From contig DASYML010000170.1 of NCBI GenBank assembly GCA_036009045.1, forward strand, positions 1 to 19,455: a stretch of 19,455 bases of DNA, given 5' to 3'. Shown piece by piece: positions 1 to 6,277 of the stretch; within the stretch, counting starts at the first letter, position 1; each line of letters begins with the position of its first letter. This DNA is from DASYML01 sp036009045 (lineage in GTDB: Bacteria; Acidobacteriota; Blastocatellia; Pyrinomonadales; Pyrinomonadaceae). The translations under genes were made by a program, and so were the position numbers. The notes under the pieces are model-generated. The model saw only the letters and a list, made by a program, of their open reading frames with translations. It did not search any database and had not been told where the DNA came from.

Positions 1-94
1 GACCAGTCGCCAGTCATCAGACAATCCACGTCAACTGAAGATACGACTAGCTGATACCAATTTGCAGTAGAAAGAGCGGACGTGAGATGAGACA

Positions 95-167
95 GTCAGT
101 ACCGCCTGCTTAAGCTGGGCGGGTCTTCAAGGTTGAGGACCGCCCAGCTTAAGCAGGCGGTACTGAC
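95..167. repeat. 28-bp perfect inverted repeat (REP/MITE-like)
   Basis: Bases 95-122 are perfectly complementary to 140-167, with a 17-nt spacer (123-139). Each arm carries the palindromic core GCTTAAGC between CCGCC and GGCGG blocks. It lies just downstream of the stop codon of the M20-family gene (minus strand, stop at 201-203), so it could act as a transcript-end hairpin. No U-run follows on either strand. Unlike the other intergenic repeats here it has no 7-bp period. It may be a REP-like dispersed repeat, which is inference. The remaining sequence from 1 to 94 shows no gene. Confidence 0.75.
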
Positions 168-200
168 CTCTCCTTTGTATTGCAACCTGGTATGAGAATC

Positions 201-1610
201 TTAAACGATGGTTTGAGAAAGCGTGATGTGGCTACTGCTGCTTCTGTGTTTGCCCTGCCCGCCGAGGTGGTGTATGACGCGCCCGAAGAATTTGATGCTC
301 TGGATAAAATCATCAAGGCGGATATGCTCGTCCGGGCCGTGCGGGTTAGAGCCTGCGTAGCTCGTGCCGAAGGAGACGACGGCGGTGGGCGGGTCGGACG
401 CGCCGCAGACCGCGCCGACAGGACCGCTCGATGGGTCCATCGGGTAGACGATGGGCGGCGCGCCGTAGACTTCCGGCGCGGACTCTATGGCCGCGCGAGC
501 GACAGCGCTTTGCATCGAAGATTTGGCGAGCGGCGCGCTACCCAGTTCCATAATCTCTACGTCGTTGAAGCCGCGCACGTCCAGGTGTGCGCGCAGGAGA
601 TGCGCGACGAGTTGCGGCGTGAGGTCCGGCACGAGACGAAAATCAAGACGCGCCATCGCCGTACTCGGCAGGACGGTTTTCGCTCCGGCTTCCGTGTGGC
701 CCGCCTGGATGCCGCAGATGGTACAGGTCACGCCGAAGATATGCTCTTTGAGCAATGCACGCCCCTTCATGCCGCGCATCCAATTGGCGATGCGAAACTC
801 TCGCTTGAGCCCGGCCTCGTCAAACTCCACGGATTCGAGGGCCTCTAAATCCTCCTTCGAGACCGGAGCGATGTGCGAAGAGAAACCGTCAATCGTAATG
901 ACGCCCTTGGGCGAGACTATCGTCGCCAGCGCCTGGACCAGCCGCCACGCGGGGTTAGGCACAATCGCGCCCCACTTGGAATGCAAATCCGTGCGCGGCC
1001 CGTGCGCGCGCAGTTCTATAAAAGTGATGCCTTTAAATCCTAAGCTGACGACCAGACGCTCTTGAGAATCCTTATAGCCTTCATCCCAGATGCATCCATC
1101 CGCCTGCAAGAGGTCTGCGTGCTCACCCGCGAAACGATACAGACTCGGACTCGCCAGGCCGTCTTCACCCTCCACTAAAAAACGCAGGCAGACCGGCAGC
1201 TTGCCGTAAGTCTTCTGGTAGGCTTCGACCGCCGCGAGACGCGCGACCAGATCACCCTTGCTGTTCGATGCGCCGCGCGCGTAGAGTTTGCCGTCAACGA
1301 TGGGAGCGGCGAAAGGCCCTGCGGACCACTGTGTTAACTGCCCGACGGGCTGCACATCATAATGCCCGTAGACGACGAAATTTTTTGGACCAGCCCCGCA
1401 TTCTCCGAAGATAATCGGATAGCCGTTGCCCATCTTGAAGACACGCGTGCCCGCGCCCGAACGCTGCATCAACTGCTCGACCGCTTCGGCCATCGCGCGC
1501 ATGCCCGTCCCGCGCGCCGCCACCGAAGGCATCCGGCACAAACCCTGCAAGCGCTCCGTAAACACTCGCGCCTGCCGGTCAACGTAACGATCAAAGCGTG
1601 TCAGGGCCAT
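201..1610 (-). CDS. M20-family metallopeptidase homologue, active site degenerate
   Basis: This 469-residue protein has the overall M20 (carnosinase/PepV/ArgE-type) dipeptidase layout. Numbering from the upstream TTG at 1616, the metal-binding motif GHYDVQPV is at 84-91 (H85, D87), the dimerisation-domain motif DLHSKWGAIVPNP is near 210-222, and the last histidine is in NPHGPDEH (H426). Family members normally have a bridging Asp in RGxxDDKG, but here it reads RGASNSKG (N118, S119). The general-base/ligand pair in EGEEE reads EGEDG, so the two glutamates become Asp152 and Gly153. Asp178 (WDEG) seems kept. Two of the five usual metal ligands and the catalytic Glu are therefore changed, and hydrolysis by the standard mechanism is doubtful. 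I prefer the ATG at 1610 over the TTG at 1616 because it is the normal codon; neither has a clear ribosome binding site. It is the last gene of a minus-strand run after the GNAT gene, separated from it by a G/C-rich heptamer repeat. Confidence 0.85.
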   Translation of the reverse strand: MALTRFDRYVDRQARVFTERLQGLCRMPSVAARGTGMRAMAEAVEQLMQRSGAGTRVFKMGNGYPIIFGECGAGPKNFVVYGHYDVQPVGQLTQWSAGPFAAPIVDGKLYARGASNSKGDLVARLAAVEAYQKTYGKLPVCLRFLVEGEDGLASPSLYRFAGEHADLLQADGCIWDEGYKDSQERLVVSLGFKGITFIELRAHGPRTDLHSKWGAIVPNPAWRLVQALATIVSPKGVITIDGFSSHIAPVSKEDLEALESVEFDEAGLKREFRIANWMRGMKGRALLKEHIFGVTCTICGIQAGHTEAGAKTVLPSTAMARLDFRLVPDLTPQLVAHLLRAHLDVRGFNDVEIMELGSAPLAKSSMQSAVARAAIESAPEVYGAPPIVYPMDPSSGPVGAVCGASDPPTAVVSFGTSYAGSNPHGPDEHIRLDDFIQSIKFFGRVIHHLGGQGKHRSSSSHITLSQTIV

Positions 1611-1619
1611 AAGCAACGC

Positions 1620-1715
1620 GGGGGATGGGGGTCAGGGGAGGGGGGAATAGGGGCTGGGGAAGAAGAGGAAACTGCTTCGCTCTCCCTAACCCCTATCCCC
1701 TAACCCCCATCCCCC
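1620..1715. repeat. Heptamer inverted repeat, G-rich type (GGGGNNN units)
   Basis: The left arm (about 1620-1659) is a series of G-runs. The right arm (1684-1715) is CCCTAAC, CCCTATC, CCCTAAC, CCCCATC, a clean 7-bp period. The arms form an imperfect long hairpin around a short A/G-rich loop. Each strand carries at least five G-runs of three to five G separated by mostly 2-3 nt, the classic pattern for G-quadruplexes. The stop codon of the upstream GNAT gene (1700-1702, TAG on the minus strand) lies inside the right arm. Confidence 0.8.
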
Positions 1716-2488
1716 TCGTAAAGTAGATAGCGCGGGTGCCTAGGGTCGCGTGCGAAGGCGGCGCAGACGAGTCCGGCGGCGAAGGCTTGTTCAAATTCGG
1801 AGCGGACGCGTGATTGTTCAAGGCGCGCGGCGCTCGTATCCTGTCGCATCAGTGTGGGCCAGTCCGTGGGTATTTCGATGGTCGCGGCGGGCGAGCCATT
1901 TTGTGGAGGCTCTTTCCCCCCGGCGAATTCCCTGACGCGCGCGGAGTCCAGATGCCACTCCGCGAATAAGCGGTCGCTGTCTATGCCAGGGGCTTCGGCG
2001 GAGCGCTGGTCCTGCGGCAGCGTGTTGTAATCGGTCCCGTAAAAGTTGGCCTCATAAGAGCGCACGATGACGCCGAGCCGGTTGAGATTAAAATGCGCGT
2101 TGCGCGCCTGCATCGGGTCCCAGGTCCAATTAATGAGCCGCCTGCCTTCATGCAAAGTGCGCGCTCGCTGTGCCCACTTGAGACGTGCGCCGATGCCCCT
2201 GTTCTGGTACGCGAGCGCGACCGCCATCATGTGCGAATAACCCGTAATCTCATCACCGGCACCATCGCGCACCGCCAACAGATGATGCACGAACCCGACC
2301 ATCTCTGCGCCGATGAATGCGCCGAGCGTCCACCCGCCAGCCTTGCGCGAAACGATCAGATGACGACGCGGCGAAATCTCCAAATCCGGCAGGCCGAACG
2401 CCTCCCGCTGCAAACGTATGCACGCATCGAACTCCGCCATCGTCCGGCACTCGCGCACCTCTATCTCTGTTTGCTCGCCGCTCATCAT
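1700..2488 (-). CDS. GNAT-superfamily acetyltransferase-like protein (COG3375-type)
   Basis: Product of 262 residues from the ATG at 2488 (a second ATG follows directly at 2485). The GNAT fold shows as ECRTMAEFDACIRLQREAFG near the N-terminus, a central beta strand ending in GEMVGFVHHLLA-type residues, and the acetyl-CoA loop YQNRGIGARLKWAQR (V4/alpha3, Q/RxxGxG-type). Then comes INWTWDPMQARNAHFNLNRLGV, typical of the predicted acetyltransferases grouped as COG3375; substrate unknown. The frame is open up to 2593, but that extension is encoded by the TGATGAG inverted repeat and is not conserved-looking, so I exclude it. The last residues, EGDGG, and the TAG stop are written by the G-rich heptamer repeat at 1684-1715. 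It lies 124 nt downstream of the histidine kinase gene and may share its transcript. Confidence 0.8.
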   Translation of the reverse strand: MMSGEQTEIEVRECRTMAEFDACIRLQREAFGLPDLEISPRRHLIVSRKAGGWTLGAFIGAEMVGFVHHLLAVRDGAGDEITGYSHMMAVALAYQNRGIGARLKWAQRARTLHEGRRLINWTWDPMQARNAHFNLNRLGVIVRSYEANFYGTDYNTLPQDQRSAEAPGIDSDRLFAEWHLDSARVREFAGGKEPPQNGSPAATIEIPTDWPTLMRQDTSAARLEQSRVRSEFEQAFAAGLVCAAFARDPRHPRYLLYEGDGG

Positions 2489-2527
2489 CTCAAGTTCGAG
2501 GTTCGGACCTGTTAGTTCAGAGCAAGA

Positions 2528-2601
2528 AGTAAGAAGTGATGAGTGATGAGTGATGAGCGATAAGAGACAAGCTCTTAACTCATCACTCATCACTTCTTAC
2601 T
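2528..2601. repeat. Heptamer inverted repeat, TGATGAG type
   Basis: Bases 2528-2551 pair perfectly with 2578-2601 (24 bp) around a 26-nt loop. The left arm contains TGATGAG three times in tandem and the right arm the complementary CTCATCA units. It begins about 11 nt after the stop codon of the histidine kinase (minus strand, TAG at 2613-2615) and ends before the likely start of the GNAT gene. No U-run follows, so any termination role would not be of the simple intrinsic kind. Confidence 0.85.
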
Positions 2602-2612
2602 ATACTTCGTGA

Positions 2613-3989
2613 CTATTCTTTTTCCGTCGGTCGCGTGGGTAGTTCAATCTTGACTTTGAGACCGCGCGGGTCTGGGCTGTCGAGCGTCACGGAGCCGCCG
2701 AGCACGTCTATCAGACGACGCGCGATGACCAGGCCGAGTTCGTTCATGCTCGCCGCGTTCTCGCTCGGCGCGCAGATGTCTATCGGCTCGAAGATGCGAG
2801 ACATGTCTGTAAGCGCTTCGCCCTCGTCCTCTATGATGATTTGAAAACGCGTTGGCGCGAGCGTTTCCGAGCGGACGATGACAGAGCTTTCTTCCGGGCT
2901 GCGGCTGATGGCGTGCGACAGAAAGTTGTAGAGCACCTGCCGCAATTTGCCTTCATCGGAAACGATGGAGGAGAGGTCGGATGATGGATGGCAATCAATC
3001 TTGACGTTCTGTTTATGGGCCAGGCGTGCGACCGCCGTGCAGGATTCGCGCAAAGCCTCGCGCAACGAAAACTCGTGCAGGAAGAGTTCCGACTGCCCCG
3101 CTTCGAGCCTTGAAAGGTCCACTAATTGATTGAGGCTCATCTGGAGTTGCTTGCCGGATGATTGAATCTTTTCACAGAAGCGTTTTTGCGTGTCCGTCAT
3201 CTTCTCCTGGTCAATCAATATCTCTGAGAAGCCCAGGATGGAGGTCAGCGGCGTCCGCAGTTCGTGCGACATACGCGCCAGAAAGAGCGAGCGGTAATGG
3301 GCCACGCGGCGCAATTCGCGGTTGGCCTCTTCCAGATCGTGGCTGCGCTGCTGCAACTCTTCGACGAGATGTTCGATGCGATGATGTTGCTCGCGCATGG
3401 CTGCGGTGCGGCGCGCGTTGCCGACGGCGATGACAATCGGCGCGGCGATAAAGCGTATGCCGTTGAGCGCCCGGTGCAGCTTTTCTGGAAACGGGGTGAC
3501 GACGGCGAGTGCGCCGACCAGTTCGCCCTGCGCGTGAATCGGGACGGTGACTCCCGCGCTCAAGTGCGCCTCCTTGAAAGCCGCTCGCAAACGGGAGGCG
3601 TGCTCGCCTTCTCCCGGCTCCTGCTGGTCCACCCAGACCTGTACCTCGCGGCCATGCTCTTCGACATCTGCGACCAGCCTGCCGCCCACCTCATGCGCCT
3701 TCTCTTCGTCCACATACTCGTCTGTGCTGATGGCGATTTCATGCAAGCGCCCGTCTTCGCCGCGCAGGTAGATGGCGATGCAGCAAAGGCCCCAGTAACG
3801 CTGTATGATCTCGGAGAAAGTTTTGCAGACGGCGGCGGGGGTGCGGATGTTGCTCTGGGAAAAGATTTGCGTGTAGAAGAGATCAACTATCTCATCGCTC
3901 AAGGCCCAGATTTCGCTCAGACACGAGATCAGCGCGTTCTTATCTCCGATGACTTCGGCAATGACTTTGTCGGTTAGCTGTTCGCTCAT
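2613..3989 (-). CDS. Cytoplasmic GAF-type sensor histidine kinase
   Basis: 458 residues without signal peptide or membrane segment, so a soluble sensor. Residues about 45-195 look like a GAF domain (IIQRYWGLCCIAIYL, then VTVPIHAQGELVGALAVV), followed by a helical linker (200-235). The HisKA box is FLARMSHELRTPLTSILGF, with the phospho-accepting His at 242. The ATPase half is recognisable but weakened. The N-box reads YNFLSHAISRS (second Asn replaced by His359), the G1 box reads DEGEA instead of DxGxG (388-392), and G2 reads NELGLVIARRL, where family members usually have GLGL. FEP (F-box) is present and the protein ends in a normal LGGSV...KIELP strand. No response regulator is adjacent, so the partner is unknown. 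The gene is divergent from the DUF4388-J-domain gene with a 236-bp intergenic region. The ATG at 3989 is the only good start; no clear Shine-Dalgarno. Confidence 0.9.
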   Translation of the reverse strand: MSEQLTDKVIAEVIGDKNALISCLSEIWALSDEIVDLFYTQIFSQSNIRTPAAVCKTFSEIIQRYWGLCCIAIYLRGEDGRLHEIAISTDEYVDEEKAHEVGGRLVADVEEHGREVQVWVDQQEPGEGEHASRLRAAFKEAHLSAGVTVPIHAQGELVGALAVVTPFPEKLHRALNGIRFIAAPIVIAVGNARRTAAMREQHHRIEHLVEELQQRSHDLEEANRELRRVAHYRSLFLARMSHELRTPLTSILGFSEILIDQEKMTDTQKRFCEKIQSSGKQLQMSLNQLVDLSRLEAGQSELFLHEFSLREALRESCTAVARLAHKQNVKIDCHPSSDLSSIVSDEGKLRQVLYNFLSHAISRSPEESSVIVRSETLAPTRFQIIIEDEGEALTDMSRIFEPIDICAPSENAASMNELGLVIARRLIDVLGGSVTLDSPDPRGLKVKIELPTRPTEKE

Positions 3990-4039
3990 GATAAGTACAA
4001 CGCGGCATTCCGCTCTCGACGAAGCGCCGAAAGAAATCG

Positions 4040-4100
4040 AACCGCAATTTTATAAATTTCTATTGGACTTAAATATAGTGCGCCACTCACATGAGTGTCA
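4040..4100. promoter_or_regulatory. AT-rich divergent promoter zone with a small palindrome
   Basis: The gap between two divergent genes contains the only clearly AT-rich tract nearby (about 4047-4080, including TTTATAAATTT and TTAAATATAG). A short inverted repeat follows: CACTCA at 4084-4089 and TGAGTG at 4092-4097, 2-nt spacer. This is where promoters for both genes would be expected. I could not fix a convincing -35/-10 pair, so the location is inferred from base composition and gene arrangement. Confidence 0.35.
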
Positions 4101-4102
4101 AA

Positions 4103-4174
4103 GGAGGACAGGAGCCAGTAGAAAAACCTTCAACTGTTTCTCTCCTGGCTCCTGGCTCCTGTCTTCTGTTTTTT
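4103..4174 (+). terminator. Heptamer hairpin (CTCCTGG type) followed by a T-run in the leader
   Basis: 4103-4118 pairs with 4152-4167 (14 Watson-Crick plus 2 wobble pairs), and GTTTTTT follows at 4168-4174. On the plus strand this has the shape of an intrinsic terminator, yet no plus-strand gene precedes it. It lies about 50 nt upstream of the start codon of the plus-strand gene at 4226. The right arm contains CTCCTGG twice plus CTCCTGT, the 7-bp period seen elsewhere in the window. It could be an attenuator in the leader or a shield against leftward or rightward read-through. Confidence 0.55.
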
Positions 4175-4225
4175 CGTGCGTCTGCGCTATGATGCTGGGC
4201 GGCCAAAAGGGCCAGGGGTTTTTGT

Positions 4226-5338
4226 ATGAAGGGCCAACTATACGCACATCCGCTCGGTGAACTGATAAGAGAAATCGGCGTCGCGGCTCTTTCGGGCGCG
4301 TTGCGTCTGGAACACGAGGCCGCCAGGGTCGTCGTCTATTTCGAGGATGGCGAGGTCGTTTACGCGGTCTCTAACCTGCGCGCTTATCGCCTCGCGGAGT
4401 GCCTGCGCAGGTGGCGCGTGGTTTCGGAAGCGCAACTCGCGGCGGCGGGCGAGCACCCTTCGGACATGAAACTCGTTTACGCGCTCTCGGCGGCGGGCGC
4501 GCTCAATCGTCAGGCGATTAATGATTTGCTGGCGCGACAGGCCAGCGAGATGCTCCGCCCCGCGCTTTTGTGGACTGGCGGGACATGGGATTACGACCCG
4601 CGCGTGCGTCTCACGGAGGAGATCAAGGGCAGAGTCCTGTTGGGCCAACTTTTGATGCAGAGCGCGCGACGCTTGCCGCCGACATACGCCGCATCCAGAT
4701 TCCCCGACGGCAGCGAAATTTTGGCGCCCGTGCAGAGCGTCCCTGAGAACTCTGCGCTCCAGCCGACGGAAGGTTTCATCCTCTCGCGGCTGGACGCGCC
4801 GATGCGCGTCGGCGAATTGACGGCCATCAGCGGACTGCCCGAAGCGGAAACCCTGCACGCGGTCTACACGCTCGCGCTCGGCGGCTTTCTGCAAAGAGAG
4901 AGATGGCCGCGCGCGTTCACCGATGAAGTGATGAAGATGGCCCAGGCGATTAAGGAGGGCCATGCGCGTGCCGCCGCGAACAGGGGCGCGGCGACGGATG
5001 CGTTGAAGGAAGAGAGAGGCGCGGCTTTGACTGCGAAGGCTGTGGCGGAGCCGAAGACGGAGGGAGACGAGCGGCGCGAACTCGAAGCCTTGTTTGAACG
5101 TCTCAAGGGAGCGACGGATTATTATCAAGTGTTGGACGTCAACCGCGCGGCGGATGCCGCAGAAATCAAGCGCGTCTATCACTCTCTGGCGAAACGCTTT
5201 CACCCGGACAGGTTTCATCAGGATGCGAGCGTCAGGACCAGAATCGAAGACGCCTTCGCGCAAATCGCACAGGCTTATGAGACGCTCAAAGAGAGACGCA
5301 GCCGCGCCACTTATGATTACAAGCTCGACGGGCGTTAG
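4226..5338 (+). CDS. DUF4388 protein with C-terminal DnaJ domain
   Basis: 370 residues. The N-terminal half (1-160) resembles DUF4388, found in Acidobacteriota and Myxococcota signalling proteins: MKGQL start, LSGALRLEH, VVVYFEDGEVVYAVS, then EMLRPALLWTGGTWDYDP. Residues 175-225 look like a small winged-helix-like segment. A charged helical linker (235-290) leads to a J-domain (297-366) with YYQVLDVNRAADAAEIKRVY, the HPD tripeptide at 326-328 (RFHPDRF) and AYETLKERRSRATYD. The J-domain lacks the Gly/Phe and zinc regions of DnaJ, so it probably recruits an Hsp70 to a specific complex rather than acting as a general chaperone. Start ATG at 4226 has AGGGG at 4214-4218, a good spacing. It is the first gene of a plus-strand run with the HD-GYP gene 100 nt downstream. 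Confidence 0.88.
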   Translation: MKGQLYAHPLGELIREIGVAALSGALRLEHEAARVVVYFEDGEVVYAVSNLRAYRLAECLRRWRVVSEAQLAAAGEHPSDMKLVYALSAAGALNRQAINDLLARQASEMLRPALLWTGGTWDYDPRVRLTEEIKGRVLLGQLLMQSARRLPPTYAASRFPDGSEILAPVQSVPENSALQPTEGFILSRLDAPMRVGELTAISGLPEAETLHAVYTLALGGFLQRERWPRAFTDEVMKMAQAIKEGHARAAANRGAATDALKEERGAALTAKAVAEPKTEGDERRELEALFERLKGATDYYQVLDVNRAADAAEIKRVYHSLAKRFHPDRFHQDASVRTRIEDAFAQIAQAYETLKERRSRATYDYKLDGR

Positions 5339-5438
5339 AGGTCAACGCGTGCGCGCAAGGCCCGCAACTGTTAATCTCTCATCAAGCTTGAGGCTAAAAG
5401 GTCCAAATATAAATCGGAGAAGACGACAACGATAAGCG

Positions 5439-6266
5439 ATGGCGACCACTCATATTGATTTCGGGAAAGAGGCGAGGCTGACCGGAGAAGCCTTCGTCCG
5501 CATGGCTTCCGCGACGGATGATTTTGAGAGATATGCTCATCCGCACGCGACGCGCATCGCCGCGCTGGCCGACGGGTTGGCGAGGATGTTTCATCTGGCG
5601 CGACATGACCGCTCGTCTTTGCGACTGGCCGCGCTCGCGCATGACCTGGGCGAAGTGACGATGGAGCGAGATTATATCAAGCGCGCCGGTCCGCTCTCGG
5701 ATGATGAGCGGCTGGACCTCGCGCGCCACCCTTTGATAGGAGAGAGGGAGGCCGCACGCGCCGGAGCGGATCGCGGCGCGCAACTGCTGATTCGCTGGCA
5801 TCAGGAATGGTGGAGCGGCGGCGGCTACCCGGACGCTTTGCGGCGCGAGCAGATTCCGCTCGCGGCGCGCATCCTCCGAGTCGCGGATGCTTACGCGGCG
5901 TTGACGGATGACCGCCCCTTCCGCAACGCGCTGACGGAAGAGGATGCGCGCAAACATTTGATTGACTGGGCCGGACTGGAATTCGACCCGCGCATCGTCC
6001 AGGCATTCCTCTCACTCGGCCCACTCGAAGAGCTTAGTTCATACGCTAAAAAGAGTCGGGAGCCGGGAGTCTGGAGTCGTGAGTCAAAAGCAGAAGCAGA
6101 GTCGGAAGAAAAGCCTGCTCATGACGATGTTCCTGATTCTGCTGCTGAGCCTTCTTCGGATGATTCTTCGACTGATTCTGCTAACCTTGCGACTGCCGAC
6201 TCTGCTGATAAGAGTTCTGCTGACTCTCTTTCTTTTGACTCCAGACTCCAGACTCTTGACTCCTGA
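5439..6266 (+). CDS. HD-GYP domain protein with repeat-derived Ser/Asp-rich tail
   Basis: 275 residues. Residues 30-195 form an HD-GYP-type phosphohydrolase domain: HPHATRIAALADGLARMF, the HD pair at 68-69 in AALAHDLGEV, H97, the WHQEWWSGGGYP motif (H121, GYP at 129-131) and ARILRVADAYAALTDDRPF (D150). HD-GYP enzymes hydrolyse cyclic di-GMP. HDLGE replaces HDxGK and WHQE replaces HHE, so activity here is likely but unproven. The recognisable domain ends near residue 198. The last ~70 residues are low-complexity Ser, Asp, Ala and Glu and are encoded by a heptamer inverted repeat with arms at 6054-6089 and 6233-6268; the TGA stop lies in the right arm. The next gene starts 11 nt downstream, so co-transcription is likely. 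Confidence 0.85.
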   Translation: MATTHIDFGKEARLTGEAFVRMASATDDFERYAHPHATRIAALADGLARMFHLARHDRSSLRLAALAHDLGEVTMERDYIKRAGPLSDDERLDLARHPLIGEREAARAGADRGAQLLIRWHQEWWSGGGYPDALRREQIPLAARILRVADAYAALTDDRPFRNALTEEDARKHLIDWAGLEFDPRIVQAFLSLGPLEELSSYAKKSREPGVWSRESKAEAESEEKPAHDDVPDSAAEPSSDDSSTDSANLATADSADKSSADSLSFDSRLQTLDS

Positions 6267-6268
6267 CT
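6054..6268. repeat. Heptamer inverted repeat (GAGTCNN type) inside a gene's 3' end
   Basis: 6054-6089 is complementary to 6233-6268 at about 30 of 36 positions. The left arm reads GAGTCGG, GAGCCGG, GAGTCTG, GAGTCGT, GAGTC and the right arm GACTCCA, GACTCCA, GACTCTT, GACTCCT, GAC. The 143-nt interior repeats TTCTTCGACT- and CTGCTGA-like words that also pair partly with each other. Unlike the other elements it is translated, as the C-terminal tail of the HD-GYP protein. Confidence 0.85.
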
Positions 6269-6277
6269 TAAACTTTT

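Noticed and set aside
1..60. Possible truncated heptamer arm at the left window edge (CCAGTCG, CCAGTCA)
   Set aside because: Only two imperfect units are visible and the partner arm would lie outside the window, so it cannot be judged.
2489..2593. N-terminal extension of the GNAT gene
   Set aside because: Most of it is the translated TGATGAG repeat, and homology begins after the ATG pair at 2488/2485.
3264..3977. 237-residue plus-strand frame opposite the histidine kinase
   Set aside because: No family features, and it overlaps the kinase HisKA and GAF regions completely; a shadow frame.
4238..5263. 341-residue open frame antisense to the DUF4388-J-domain gene
   Set aside because: It lies fully opposite a gene with recognisable domains and an HPD motif; its own translation is Arg/Gln-rich low-complexity, as expected for an antisense shadow in GC-rich DNA.
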